DNA of 64,000 nucleotides from contig NZ_FTOT01000005.1 in NCBI RefSeq assembly GCF_900156815.1, positions 1-64,000 on the forward strand, written 5' to 3'. The translations under genes were made by a program, and so were the position numbers. Source of the DNA: Gemmobacter megaterium. GTDB taxonomy: Bacteria > Pseudomonadota > Alphaproteobacteria > Rhodobacterales > Rhodobacteraceae. This document shows positions 9,109-16,750 of the stretch, in pieces (position 1 is the stretch's first letter; the number at the start of each line of letters is the position of its first letter). A model generated the notes under the pieces. That model was not told the origin of the DNA, made no database searches, and saw only the letters and a program-made list of their open reading frames with translations.

Positions 9109-9921
9109 ATGACCGCATTGGCCACATTGCCCCTGCCCAGACATCAGCGCAGCCACGGCGAGATTGCCGCCTCGTGGCGCATGTCCTGTGGACACTCCCG
9201 GCTGCACAGGCTGCGGCAGGCCGGATCGGCACGCGCGATTCCGCTTCCGGGGCCGGACCTTGTGGTGCTGAACACCTCGGGCGGGCTGACCGGAGGCGAC
9301 CGGCTGGCGATTGCGCTGGATGTCGGAGAAGGCTGCCGTGTCACGGCCACCACCCAGACGGCCGAGCGGTTCTATCGCGCCACCGAGGGACGGGCACAGA
9401 TCGACATTGCCATGACGGTGGGCGCAGGCGCACATTTGGACTGGCTGCCGCAAGAGACGATCCTGTTTCAGGGCTGCGCCGCCGACCGCCGCACCACCAT
9501 CGACCTTGGCCCCCAAGCGGGCTGCCTGATGCTGGAGACGCTGGTGATGGGGCGCGCGGCCATGGGGGAAACCCTGTCGCAGGTGTCGCTGCGCGACTGG
9601 CGCCAGATCCGCCGCGCCGGTCGCCCGGTGCATCTGGACCCGCTGGCGCTGGATGCCGCGCGCATCGCGCCGCGCGCCGCCGGGCTTGCCGGGGCGCGGG
9701 CGATCTGCACCCTCGTCATGGTCAGCCACGGCGCCGAAGATGCGATCGGCCCGGTTCGCACCGTGCTGAACCACCCCGAGGTTTCCGCTGCCGCCTCGGC
9801 CTGGGATGGGCGTCTGGTCGTGCGGCTGATGGCACCCGATGCCTGGCCGCTGCGCCGCCAGGTGATCCGCCTGCTGACGGTGCTGCGCCGCTCTCCCCTG
9901 CCCCGCGTCTGGCAAAGCTGA
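9109..9921 (+). CDS. ureD: Urease accessory protein UreD
   Basis: Urease maturation chaperone that binds apo-urease and, with UreF and UreG, delivers nickel and CO2 to the active site. The 270-residue protein shows UreD landmarks: LVVLNTSGGLTGGDRL, TTQTAERFYR, LPQETILFQGC and the LETLVMGRAAMGE block. The start at 9109 follows an AGAGGAA site by seven bases. An in-frame ATG at 9064 is possible but lacks a ribosome site. First gene of the urease cluster, ten bases before ureA. Confidence 0.93.
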   Translation: MTALATLPLPRHQRSHGEIAASWRMSCGHSRLHRLRQAGSARAIPLPGPDLVVLNTSGGLTGGDRLAIALDVGEGCRVTATTQTAERFYRATEGRAQIDIAMTVGAGAHLDWLPQETILFQGCAADRRTTIDLGPQAGCLMLETLVMGRAAMGETLSQVSLRDWRQIRRAGRPVHLDPLALDAARIAPRAAGLAGARAICTLVMVSHGAEDAIGPVRTVLNHPEVSAAASAWDGRLVVRLMAPDAWPLRRQVIRLLTVLRRSPLPRVWQS

Positions 9922-9930
9922 GGACCGCCA

Positions 9931-10233
9931 ATGAACCTGACCCCCCGCGAAAAAGACAAGCTTCTGGTCAGCCTGGCCGCAATGGTGGCGCGCAACCGGC
10001 TGGCGCGCGGCGTCCGGCTGAACCACCCCGAGGCAATCGCCCTGATCACCGACTTTGTCGTCGAAGGTGCGCGCGACGGGCGCAGCGTCGCCGATCTGAT
10101 GGAGGCGGGCGCCCATGTCATCACCGCCGCGCACTGCATGGAAGGTATCCCCGAGATGATCCATTCCGTTCAGGTCGAGGCGACCTTTCCCGATGGCACC
10201 AAGCTAGTCACCGTTCACCATCCCATCCGATAA
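9931..10233 (+). CDS. ureA: Urease gamma subunit UreA
   Basis: Small structural subunit of urease, exactly the usual 100 residues. It opens with the family start [12 protein letters not shown], contains [20 protein letters not shown], and ends [18 protein letters not shown]. Together with UreB and UreC it forms the cytoplasmic nickel enzyme that hydrolyses urea to ammonia and carbamate. It is kept separate from UreB (not fused), as in most proteobacteria. Confidence 0.97.
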   Translation: MNLTPREKDKLLVSLAAMVARNRLARGVRLNHPEAIALITDFVVEGARDGRSVADLMEAGAHVITAAHCMEGIPEMIHSVQVEATFPDGTKLVTVHHPIR

Positions 10234-10242
10234 GAGGCCCCC

Positions 10243-10797
10243 ATGCGCATCCTTCGCCTTGCCTTGCCGCTGATCCTTGTCCCCGCCGTGGCCTTGGCCC
10301 ACCCTGGACATGATCAGGGCACCTTTGCCGCCGGCGCCCTGCATCCCGTGGGCGGGGCCGATCATATCCTGGCGATGGTGGCAGTCGGGCTATTGGCAGC
10401 GCAGATGGGCGGGCGGGCGATCTGGGCCGCCCCGCTGAGCTTTGTCGGCGCCATGGTGCTGGGTGGTTTGCTGGGTGCCGCAGGGTTGCCCTTCCCGGCG
10501 GTCGAGCCGATGATCCTTGCCTCGATCATCGTTCTGGGGGCGATCACGGCGACGGCGCTGCGCCTGCCACTGGGGGCCGTGCTGCCGATGATTGCGGTGT
10601 TCGGGGCCGCCCATGGCTGGGCCCATGGCGCCGAAGGGCCGGACTCCGGCCTCGCACACTATGCGGCGGGATTTGCGCTGGTCACGGCTGCGCTGCATTT
10701 AGTCGGCATCGCGTTGGGTCGCGCCTTTGGCGGTCTGGCACTGCGCGGCATGGGCGCAACGGCGGCGGTGGCTGGCCTTGCGCTGGCCGTGTTGTGA
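10243..10797 (+). CDS. ureJ: HupE/UreJ family nickel permease
   Basis: A 184-residue integral membrane protein with a cleavable-looking signal (ending AVALA), then the histidine motif HPGHD at the mature N-terminus and a second motif HPVGGADH in the first helix. Both are characteristic of HupE/UreJ nickel carriers. Five to six further hydrophobic helices follow. Its place between ureA and ureB indicates that it supplies nickel for urease maturation. Confidence 0.9.
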   Translation: MRILRLALPLILVPAVALAHPGHDQGTFAAGALHPVGGADHILAMVAVGLLAAQMGGRAIWAAPLSFVGAMVLGGLLGAAGLPFPAVEPMILASIIVLGAITATALRLPLGAVLPMIAVFGAAHGWAHGAEGPDSGLAHYAAGFALVTAALHLVGIALGRAFGGLALRGMGATAAVAGLALAVL

Positions 10798-10807
10798 CGG
10801 TGTGGCC

Positions 10808-11119
10808 ATGATCCCCGGAGAGATCTTTCCCGCTGATGGCGACATCATCCTGAACGCCGATGCCCCGGTGACGGTGCTGATGGTGGCCAATACCGGCGAT
10901 CGCCCGGTCCAGGTGGGCAGCCACTACCACTTTGCCGAAACCAATCCGGGCCTGAGCTTTGACCGCATCGCGGCGCGCGGGCAGCGGCTGGACATTCCCG
11001 CAGGCACCGCCGTGCGGTTCGAACCCGGCCAGATGCGCGAGGTGCGCCTGGTCCCGCTGGCGGGCGGGCGCCATGTCTATGGCTTCAACGGCGCGGTGAT
11101 GGGCGCGCTGGACGGTTGA
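10808..11119 (+). CDS. ureB: Urease beta subunit UreB
   Basis: Structural beta subunit, 103 residues, beginning [13 protein letters not shown] and containing the block [12 protein letters not shown] and ending GFNGAVMG. The ATG at 10808 gives the canonical N-terminus; an upstream in-frame ATG at 10727 lies inside ureJ. It is followed not by ureC but by two hairpins (11128-11168) and a three-gene insertion. Confidence 0.96.
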   Translation: MIPGEIFPADGDIILNADAPVTVLMVANTGDRPVQVGSHYHFAETNPGLSFDRIAARGQRLDIPAGTAVRFEPGQMREVRLVPLAGGRHVYGFNGAVMGALDG

Positions 11120-11127
11120 CCGACTCG

Positions 11128-11168
11128 GGGGCGGGGTGGAACCCTGCCCCGGTGCAAGGCCCCCTTGC
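11128..11168 (+). terminator. Two tandem hairpins after ureB
   Basis: The first hairpin (11128-11150) pairs GGGGCGGGGT with ACCCTGCCCC around a GGA loop (one G-U pair). The second (11154-11168) pairs GCAAGG with CCTTGC. They begin nine bases after the ureB stop and end about 50 bases before the cyclase gene, so they could attenuate or end ureDAJB transcription. No T-run follows. Confidence 0.5.
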
Positions 11169-11219
11169 GCCACGCCACCGGACGGACCCCAGGGCCGCCA
11201 CCAACAGGAACGATGACCC

Positions 11220-12035
11220 ATGTGCAACGCTTGCCTGATCGAAGATGTCAAACGCTCCATGCTCTCGCGCCGCGCGCTGTTCACCGGCGCCGCTGCCACC
11301 ACGGCCGCCGCAGTGACCGCCGGGCTGACCACTGCGCGCCCGGCGCTTGCACAATCGGCAGGACGGGTCGTCGATCTGACCCATGCCTATGACAGCGACT
11401 TTCCCACCTTCGACGGCAATCCCGGCATCCTATATGAACCGGCGGTCAAGTTCGAGGACTCGGGCTATCAGCTGTGGAAGCTGACGATCTGGGAACACAC
11501 CGGCACCCATATCGACGCCCCGCTGCATTTTGCCGCCGATGGCCGTTCGGTGGCCGAATTGCCGCCCGAAAGCCTTGTCTGCCCGCTGTGCGTGATCGAC
11601 CTCAAGGCCAAGGCGGCCGAGGATGCCAACGCCATGGTGGAGCCCGAGGATATAGAGGCATGGATCTCGGCCAACGGTGAAATCCCGGCTGGCGCCTGCG
11701 TCGCGATGAACTCCGGCTGGGCTGACAAGGTGGCGACACCCGCCTTCCGCACCAATGCCGAGGGGACATTCGCCTTTCCGGGGTTCTCCAAGGCCGCAAC
11801 CGACCTGCTCGCCGATGCGGGCGCCGCCTGTATCGGGGTGGACACGATGTCCCTCGATCCCGGCGATTCTGCGGATTTCGCGGTGCATTACAGCTGGCTC
11901 CCCTCCGGTCGCTACGGGATCGAGGGGCTGGCGGGGCTGGACGGCGTACCTGCCAAGGGCGCCACGATCTTTGTCGGCGCCCCCAAGCACAAACTGGGCA
12001 CCGGCGGCCCGGCCCGCGTGATGGCGGTGGTCTGA
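11220..12035 (+). CDS. Tat-exported cyclase-family metal hydrolase (kynurenine formamidase/isatin hydrolase-like)
   Basis: A 271-residue protein of the cyclase (PF04199-type) family. The metal site HTGTHIDAPLHF is intact, with DLTHAYDSDFPTFDG upstream and DTMSLDPGDS downstream. Family members are Mn/Zn hydrolases acting on formamides or cyclic amides. The N-terminus carries a twin-arginine signal (SRRALFTG, then a hydrophobic stretch ending ARPALAQ), so the enzyme is probably periplasmic. A CNAC motif lies ahead of the twin arginine, which is odd. It sits between ureB and ureC; the stop overlaps the next start (TGATG). Substrate unknown; a nitrogen-releasing hydrolysis feeding urea or ammonia is only a guess. 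Confidence 0.8.
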   Translation: MCNACLIEDVKRSMLSRRALFTGAAATTAAAVTAGLTTARPALAQSAGRVVDLTHAYDSDFPTFDGNPGILYEPAVKFEDSGYQLWKLTIWEHTGTHIDAPLHFAADGRSVAELPPESLVCPLCVIDLKAKAAEDANAMVEPEDIEAWISANGEIPAGACVAMNSGWADKVATPAFRTNAEGTFAFPGFSKAATDLLADAGAACIGVDTMSLDPGDSADFAVHYSWLPSGRYGIEGLAGLDGVPAKGATIFVGAPKHKLGTGGPARVMAVV

Positions 12036-12430
12036 TGGCGACCGTCCCCCTGCTGACGGACGAGGCCGCCAGCCCCGAGGCGGTGGCAGTGTTCGACGAT
12101 ATCCGCGCCAAGCGCCAGACCGATTACGTCAACAACTTCTGGCGCGCATTGGCGCATGACCCGGATCAGCTGTCGGCGGTCTGGGGACGGTTGCAGTCCG
12201 TCATGGCGCCCGGCGCGCTGGATCCACTGGTCAAGGAACTGATCTATGTCGCCGTCTCGACCGCCAATGGTTGTGGCTATTGCGTGCATTCGCACACCGC
12301 CGCCGCTCGCGCCAAGGGGATGACCCCCGCCATGCACGCCGAACTGCTGGCCGTTATTGCCATGGCCAGCCAGACCAACGCGCTGGCAACCGCCTTGCAG
12401 GTGCCGGTGGACGACCGTTTCACCGTCTGA
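12035..12430 (+). CDS. Carboxymuconolactone decarboxylase / AhpD-like family protein
   Basis: A 131-residue, all-helical protein of the CMD/AhpD superfamily. The motif GCGYCVHSHT gives the CxxC and downstream histidine of the peroxidase-active (AhpD-type) branch, so a thiol-redox role is more likely than a decarboxylase role. It is translationally coupled to the cyclase gene by the TGATG overlap, and the two probably act together. No signal peptide is visible, so this protein is predicted to be cytoplasmic whereas its partner is exported. Confidence 0.82.
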   Translation: MATVPLLTDEAASPEAVAVFDDIRAKRQTDYVNNFWRALAHDPDQLSAVWGRLQSVMAPGALDPLVKELIYVAVSTANGCGYCVHSHTAAARAKGMTPAMHAELLAVIAMASQTNALATALQVPVDDRFTV

Positions 12431-12450
12431 CCTCAACCCAGGAGCCCGCC

Positions 12451-12762
12451 ATGTTTCCCCCGAATCCTGCCCTTCTGATGCGCCTTGGCGCCCAGTTCGG
12501 CACCATGCTGCTTGAAGCCCAAATGATCGTCGGTATGCGCACGCTGGGGATGATGGGGCTGTGGCGGGTTCCGCCTTCGGAAAATGCGCGCATGGTCAGC
12601 GAAAAGCTGACCGCCGTGCAGCAATCCGGCATGGCCGCCACCCGCGCGACGCTGGCCGGAAAGTCGCCTGTCGCCATCGCCTCGGAGGCGCTGAAACCCG
12701 TGCGCCGCCGCACCCGTGCCAATGTCACCCGTCTGGCCCGCAAGGGGCCAGGCAAACCCTGA
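12451..12762 (+). CDS. Small hypothetical protein within the urease cluster (103 aa)
   Basis: A 103-residue protein starting MFPPNPALLMRLGAQFG. The N-terminal half is predicted amphipathic helix rich in Met (QMIVGMRTLGMMGLW); the C-terminus is strongly basic (KPVRRRTRANVTRLARKG), suggesting nucleic-acid or membrane-surface contact, or phasin-like packing. I do not recognise a characterised family. A ribosome site (CAGGAG) precedes the ATG and the gene ends nine bases before ureC, so it is co-transcribed with ureC. Confidence 0.72.
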   Translation: MFPPNPALLMRLGAQFGTMLLEAQMIVGMRTLGMMGLWRVPPSENARMVSEKLTAVQQSGMAATRATLAGKSPVAIASEALKPVRRRTRANVTRLARKGPGKP

Positions 12763-12771
12763 GGTTCCGCG

Positions 12772-14514
12772 ATGCCCCACGCCATTTCCCGCGCCGCCTA
12801 TGCCGACATGTATGGCCCCACCACGGGCGACCGCTTGCGGCTGGGCGATACCGCCCTGATCATTCAGGTGGAGCGCGACCTGATCGCGGAACGCTCTGCC
12901 GATGGCGGAAATGCCCTGCGCTATGGCGAAGAGGTGAAGTTCGGCGGCGGCAAGGTGATCCGCGATGGCATGGGCCAGTCGCAGCTGACCCGCGCACAAG
13001 GCGCGATGGACACGGTAATCACCAATGCCCTGATCGTGGACTGGACAGGCATCTACAAGGCCGATGTCGGCCTGCGCGATGGCCGCATCGCGGTGATCGG
13101 CAAGGCGGGCAACCCCGACACGCAACCGGGCGTCAATGTCATCATTGGCCCCGGAACCGAGATCATCGCGGGCGAAGGCCGCATCCTGACCGCTGGCGGG
13201 ATGGACGCGCATATCCACTTTATCGCGCCGCAACAGATTGACGATGCACTGCATTCGGGCATCACCACCATGCTTGGCGGCGGCACCGGCCCCGCCCATG
13301 GCACGCTGGCCACCACCTGCACCCCCGGCCCCTGGCATCTGGCCCGCATGTTGCAGGCGGCCGAGGCGTTTCCGATGAACCTGGCCTTTGCTGGCAAGGG
13401 CAATGCGTCCTTGCCCACCGCGCTGGAAGAACAGATCCGCGCCGGGGCCTGCTGCCTGAAACTGCACGAGGATTGGGGCACCACCCCCGCCGCCATCGAC
13501 TGCTGCCTGACCGTGGCCGAGGCGATGGATGTGCAGGTGATGATCCACACCGATACGCTGAACGAATCCGGCTTCGTGGAAAACACCCTGGCCGCGATCA
13601 AGGGCCGCACCATCCACGCCTTTCACACCGAAGGCGCGGGCGGGGGCCATGCCCCTGACATCATCAAGGTCGTGGCCAGCCAGAACGTCATCCCCTCGTC
13701 CACCAATCCGACGATGCCCTATACGGTGAACACCATCGAGGAACATCTCGACATGCTGATGGTCTGCCATCACCTCTCGCGCAAGGTGCCCGAGGACGTG
13801 GCCTTTGCCGAATCCCGCATCCGGCGCGAAACCATCGCGGCCGAGGATATCCTGCACGACATGGGCGCCTTTTCGGTGATCTCGTCCGACAGCCAGGCCA
13901 TGGGCCGCGTGGGCGAGGTGATCACCCGCACCTGGCAGACCGCCCACAAGATGAAGCAACAGCGCGGCGCCCTGCCCGAGGAGACCGGGCCGAACGACAA
14001 TGCCCGCGTCAAACGCTATATCGCGAAATACACCATCAACCCCGCCATCGCGCATGGCATCTCGCAACATATCGGCAGCATCGAACCCGGCAAGCGCGCC
14101 GATCTGGTGCTGTGGGCGCCCGCGTTTTTCGGGGCCAAGCCGGAAATGGTGCTGATGGGCGGGCAGATCATCGTCGCGCAGATGGGCGACCCCAACGCCT
14201 CGATCCCCACGCCCCAGCCGGTCTATACCCGGCCGATGTTCGGCGCCTTTGGCAAGGCCCTGCCGCGCGCCGCCGCCACCTTTGTCAGCCAGGCCGCGCT
14301 GGAAGATGACATCGGCGGCACACTCGGCCTCGACAAGGATCTGATCGCCGTCCAGCACACCCGCGGCATCGGCAAGTCCGACATGCGGCTCAACAGCGCG
14401 ACCCCCGCCATCGAGGTCGATCCCGAAACCTACGAGGTCCGCGCGGACGGCGTGCTGCTGACCTGCGAGCCAGCCACCGAACTTCCCCTCGCACAGCGCT
14501 ATTTCATGTTCTGA
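12772..14514 (+). CDS. ureC: Urease alpha (catalytic) subunit UreC
   Basis: Catalytic subunit, 580 residues, slightly longer than the usual ~570. All active-site residues are present: nickel ligands H147 and H149 (HIHF), carbamylated K230 ([11 protein letters not shown]), H259 ([11 protein letters not shown]), H285 ([11 protein letters not shown]) and D373 (SSDSQAMGR). The mobile flap is C332-H333 in [12 protein letters not shown]. Urea hydrolysis to ammonia and CO2 is therefore expected to be functional. The stop is followed within three bases by a structured intergenic element (14517-14584). Confidence 0.97.
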   Translation: MPHAISRAAYADMYGPTTGDRLRLGDTALIIQVERDLIAERSADGGNALRYGEEVKFGGGKVIRDGMGQSQLTRAQGAMDTVITNALIVDWTGIYKADVGLRDGRIAVIGKAGNPDTQPGVNVIIGPGTEIIAGEGRILTAGGMDAHIHFIAPQQIDDALHSGITTMLGGGTGPAHGTLATTCTPGPWHLARMLQAAEAFPMNLAFAGKGNASLPTALEEQIRAGACCLKLHEDWGTTPAAIDCCLTVAEAMDVQVMIHTDTLNESGFVENTLAAIKGRTIHAFHTEGAGGGHAPDIIKVVASQNVIPSSTNPTMPYTVNTIEEHLDMLMVCHHLSRKVPEDVAFAESRIRRETIAAEDILHDMGAFSVISSDSQAMGRVGEVITRTWQTAHKMKQQRGALPEETGPNDNARVKRYIAKYTINPAIAHGISQHIGSIEPGKRADLVLWAPAFFGAKPEMVLMGGQIIVAQMGDPNASIPTPQPVYTRPMFGAFGKALPRAAATFVSQAALEDDIGGTLGLDKDLIAVQHTRGIGKSDMRLNSATPAIEVDPETYEVRADGVLLTCEPATELPLAQRYFMF

Positions 14515-14516
14515 TG

Positions 14517-14584
14517 CTTCATCTTGCCACAAATACCCTGGGGGGAGCCGTGCGGAACGCACGGCCGGGGGGCGACGCCCCCCG
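14517..14584 (+). repeat. Structured intergenic element, copy A (motif plus two hairpins)
   Basis: A conserved lead CATCTTGCCACAAATACCCT and a G-run precede hairpin 1 (GCCGTGCG / CGCACGGC, GAA loop, 14547-14565) and hairpin 2 (CGGGGGGC / GCCCCCCG, GAC loop, 14566-14584). The same architecture recurs at 54322-54394 with different stem bases that still pair. It lies directly after the ureC stop. Confidence 0.7.
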
Positions 14585-14657
14585 CCTACGGCTGGACTGG
14601 GCACCCCGTTTGTGGCACCCTGACCCAAGGGGAGGGGCCATCCGACCGGAGGCCCCC

Positions 14658-14885
14658 ATGCCGAACTGCCTGTCACCTGCCAACTCTCGCCTCAGCCCCG
14701 CGCAGTCTGCGCGGCTGGATCTGTTTCTGGCCAACTGCGGCATGGGCTGGAACCCGGCTCTTGACCGCCCTGCGCGCGAGGCGATGTTCGCCCGGCTTGA
14801 CGCGCTTCCCGATGCCGCCCTCACCGCCATGGGCCTCAGCCGCGACGGCCTGCCTGCCCATGTCTACCGCGACCTCCTGACCTGA
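14658..14885 (+). CDS. Small hypothetical protein (75 aa, DUF1127-like tail)
   Basis: A 75-residue soluble protein from MPNCLSPANSRLSPAQ. The C-terminal segment (ALPDAALTAMGLSRDGLPAHVYRDLL) resembles the short DUF1127/YjiS helix in which an LxxMGLSRD motif recurs, but the Arg-rich features of that family are missing, so this is tentative. A GGAGG site sits six bases before the ATG. It ends ten bases before ureE and is probably co-transcribed with it. Confidence 0.6.
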   Translation: MPNCLSPANSRLSPAQSARLDLFLANCGMGWNPALDRPAREAMFARLDALPDAALTAMGLSRDGLPAHVYRDLLT

Positions 14886-14894
14886 AGGCCCCCG

Positions 14895-15371
14895 ATGTCC
14901 CTGCCCACTGTCTGCCGACTGCTGTCCGCCGCACCCGCAAAAACCCATGACACCGTGGTGCTGGATTATGATGGCCGCCTGATCCGCCGCCGCCGCCTGA
15001 CAACCACACTGGGCAAGAGCTTCATGGTCGATCTCGAAAGCCTGACCAACCTTGACGACTACTGGGGGTTTGACCTGTCGGACGGAACCACGGTGCAGGT
15101 AAAGCCCGCCGCAGAAGATCTGGTCGAAATCACCGGCAACCTCGCCCGGCTGGCCTGGCATATCGGCAACCGGCATACGCCCTGCCAGATCGAAGCAGAC
15201 CGCCTGCTGATCCGCCGCGACCATGTGATCGAGGGGATGCTGACCCTGCAACGCGCCACCCTGCGCATGGTGTCGGAACCCTTCACCCCGGAAGGCGGCG
15301 CCTATGGCCACGGTCGCACCATGGGGCACGATCATGGCGCGTCCCCCCACACATTCGGCCACTCCCACTAG
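14895..15371 (+). CDS. ureE: Urease accessory protein UreE (nickel metallochaperone)
   Basis: A 158-residue nickel chaperone that hands Ni2+ to UreG. It has an N-terminal peptide-binding domain, then the metal-binding core ARLAWHIGNRHTPCQIE and the block DHVIEGMLTLQRATLRMVSEPFTPEGGAYG. The tail is histidine-rich (seven His in the last about 25 residues, ending FGHSH), typical of nickel-storing UreE. The gene ends one base before ureF. Confidence 0.95.
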   Translation: MSLPTVCRLLSAAPAKTHDTVVLDYDGRLIRRRRLTTTLGKSFMVDLESLTNLDDYWGFDLSDGTTVQVKPAAEDLVEITGNLARLAWHIGNRHTPCQIEADRLLIRRDHVIEGMLTLQRATLRMVSEPFTPEGGAYGHGRTMGHDHGASPHTFGHSH

Positions 15372-15372
15372 G

Positions 15373-16005
15373 ATGCAACCGGGCCTGCTGACCCTTGTGC
15401 AATGGCTTTCCCCGGCGTTTCCGACCGGGGCCTTTGCCTATTCCCACGGGTTGGAAACCGCGATCGCGGATGGCCGCCTGACGGATGCGGCCACTGTGCA
15501 GGACTGGCTTGCAACCGTCCTGCACCACGGCAGCGGCTGGCAGGATGCCGTGCTGCTGGCACGGGGGCTGTCGGGCGAGGATCTGGACCAGCTCTCCGAC
15601 CTTGCCCATGCCCTTGCGGGCAGCGCGGAGCGTCTGGCCGAAACGATGGATCAGGGCACCGCCTTCGCCCGCACAGCGGCCCATGTCACCGGCCTCGCAC
15701 TGCCCGCCCGCCCCCTGCCCTTGGCGGTGGCCGAGGCAGCGCGCCCGCTGGAGATGCCGGTGGCCGAGGCGGTGGCGCTCTATCTCCATGCCTTTGCATC
15801 GAACCTGGTCACGATCGCCGTGCGGGCCATTCCGCTTGGCCAGTCGCAGGGCCAGATGATCCTGGCCGCCCTGCATCCGCTGGTGCACAGCCTGGCACAG
15901 CGCGCCGCCAGCGCCAGTCTCGACGATCTGGCCAGTTCGGCCTTTGCCGCCGATCTGGCTGCAATGGCCCATGAAACCCTGCAACCAAGGCTTTTCCGCA
16001 CATGA
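15373..16005 (+). CDS. ureF: Urease accessory protein UreF
   Basis: A helical protein of 210 residues that bridges UreD-urease and UreG and controls GTPase fidelity. The family segment [19 protein letters not shown] is near the N-terminus. The ATG at 15373 ([14 protein letters not shown]) is preferred because it fits the family N-terminus and begins just after the ureE stop. An alternative ATG at 15334 would lie inside ureE. It overlaps ureG by four bases (ATGA). Confidence 0.94.
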   Translation: MQPGLLTLVQWLSPAFPTGAFAYSHGLETAIADGRLTDAATVQDWLATVLHHGSGWQDAVLLARGLSGEDLDQLSDLAHALAGSAERLAETMDQGTAFARTAAHVTGLALPARPLPLAVAEAARPLEMPVAEAVALYLHAFASNLVTIAVRAIPLGQSQGQMILAALHPLVHSLAQRAASASLDDLASSAFAADLAAMAHETLQPRLFRT

Positions 16006-16619
16006 CCACCCATGGCCCCCTCCGCGTCGGCATCGGCGGCCCCGTCGGCGCTGGCAAGACCTCGCTCACCGAACAACTCGCCCGCGCCCTGTCCGCCCGC
16101 TGTTCGATGGCCGTCATCACCAACGACATCTACACCCGCGAAGATGCCGACTACCTGCTGCGGGCCCAGGTCCTGCCCGGCGACCGTATCCGGGGCGTGG
16201 AAACCGGCGGTTGCCCGCATACCGCGATCCGCGAGGATGCCAGCATCAACCTTGCTGCCGTGGCCGATCTGAACCGGAGCTTTCCCGACCTGGACCTCAT
16301 CCTGATCGAAAGCGGCGGCGACAACCTTGCCGCGACCTTCTCGCCGGAACTGGCGGACCTGACGATCTATGTCATCGACACCGCCGCTGGGCAGGATATT
16401 CCACGCAAGAAGGGGCCGGGGTTGACGAAATCCGACCTTCTGGTCGTGAACAAGACCGATCTGGCGCCCTATGTCGGGGTCGATCTTGACCTTCTCGAAC
16501 AAGACACCCGAGCCGCCCGTGGCTCCCGGCCCTATGTGCTGGCGCAGGTGAAATCCGGCCAGGGCATCCGCGAGATCGTCGCCTTTCTGGAACACGAAGG
16601 CGGCCTGACACTCGGCTGA
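16002..16619 (+). CDS. ureG: Urease accessory protein UreG (nickel-dependent GTPase)
   Basis: A 205-residue SIMIBI-class GTPase that energises nickel insertion. P-loop GGPVGAGKT (12-20), the CPH nickel motif in [15 protein letters not shown], switch/Walker [11 protein letters not shown] and the base-recognition NKTD are intact. The N-terminus lacks the His-rich extension found in some UreG proteins, consistent with the His-rich tail on UreE. It is the last gene of the cluster and is followed by a bidirectional terminator. Confidence 0.97.
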   Translation: MTTHGPLRVGIGGPVGAGKTSLTEQLARALSARCSMAVITNDIYTREDADYLLRAQVLPGDRIRGVETGGCPHTAIREDASINLAAVADLNRSFPDLDLILIESGGDNLAATFSPELADLTIYVIDTAAGQDIPRKKGPGLTKSDLLVVNKTDLAPYVGVDLDLLEQDTRAARGSRPYVLAQVKSGQGIREIVAFLEHEGGLTLG

Positions 16620-16705
16620 TCAGCCATCCAGCGAACACATGCGGCCGTTGCTCTGATCCAGATATCCTCCGATGGGTGCCACTGCCCGCGACACCGCAAA
16701 ATGCA

Positions 16706-16732
16706 AAAGGCCCCGCAACCTGCGGGGCCTTT
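16706..16732. terminator. Bidirectional terminator between ureG and pntB
   Basis: A 12-bp perfect stem (AAAGGCCCCGCA / TGCGGGGCCTTT) with a 3-base loop lies between convergent ureG and pntB. The A- and T-runs at either end make it work in both directions. Clear intrinsic terminator. Confidence 0.88.
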
Positions 16733-16750
16733 CTACCTGCCAGGGTATGA

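Noticed and set aside
7548-10313. A 921-codon open frame on the plus strand across DUF3422 and ureD
   Set aside because: It is antisense to the DUF3422 gene and out of frame with ureD, with no domain signature. Long shadow frames are expected in GC-rich DNA.
12451-12762. Antifreeze-type annotation for the 103-aa protein
   Set aside because: I recall such a label on similar proteins, but no ice-binding repeat or Thr/Cys pattern is present; left as hypothetical.
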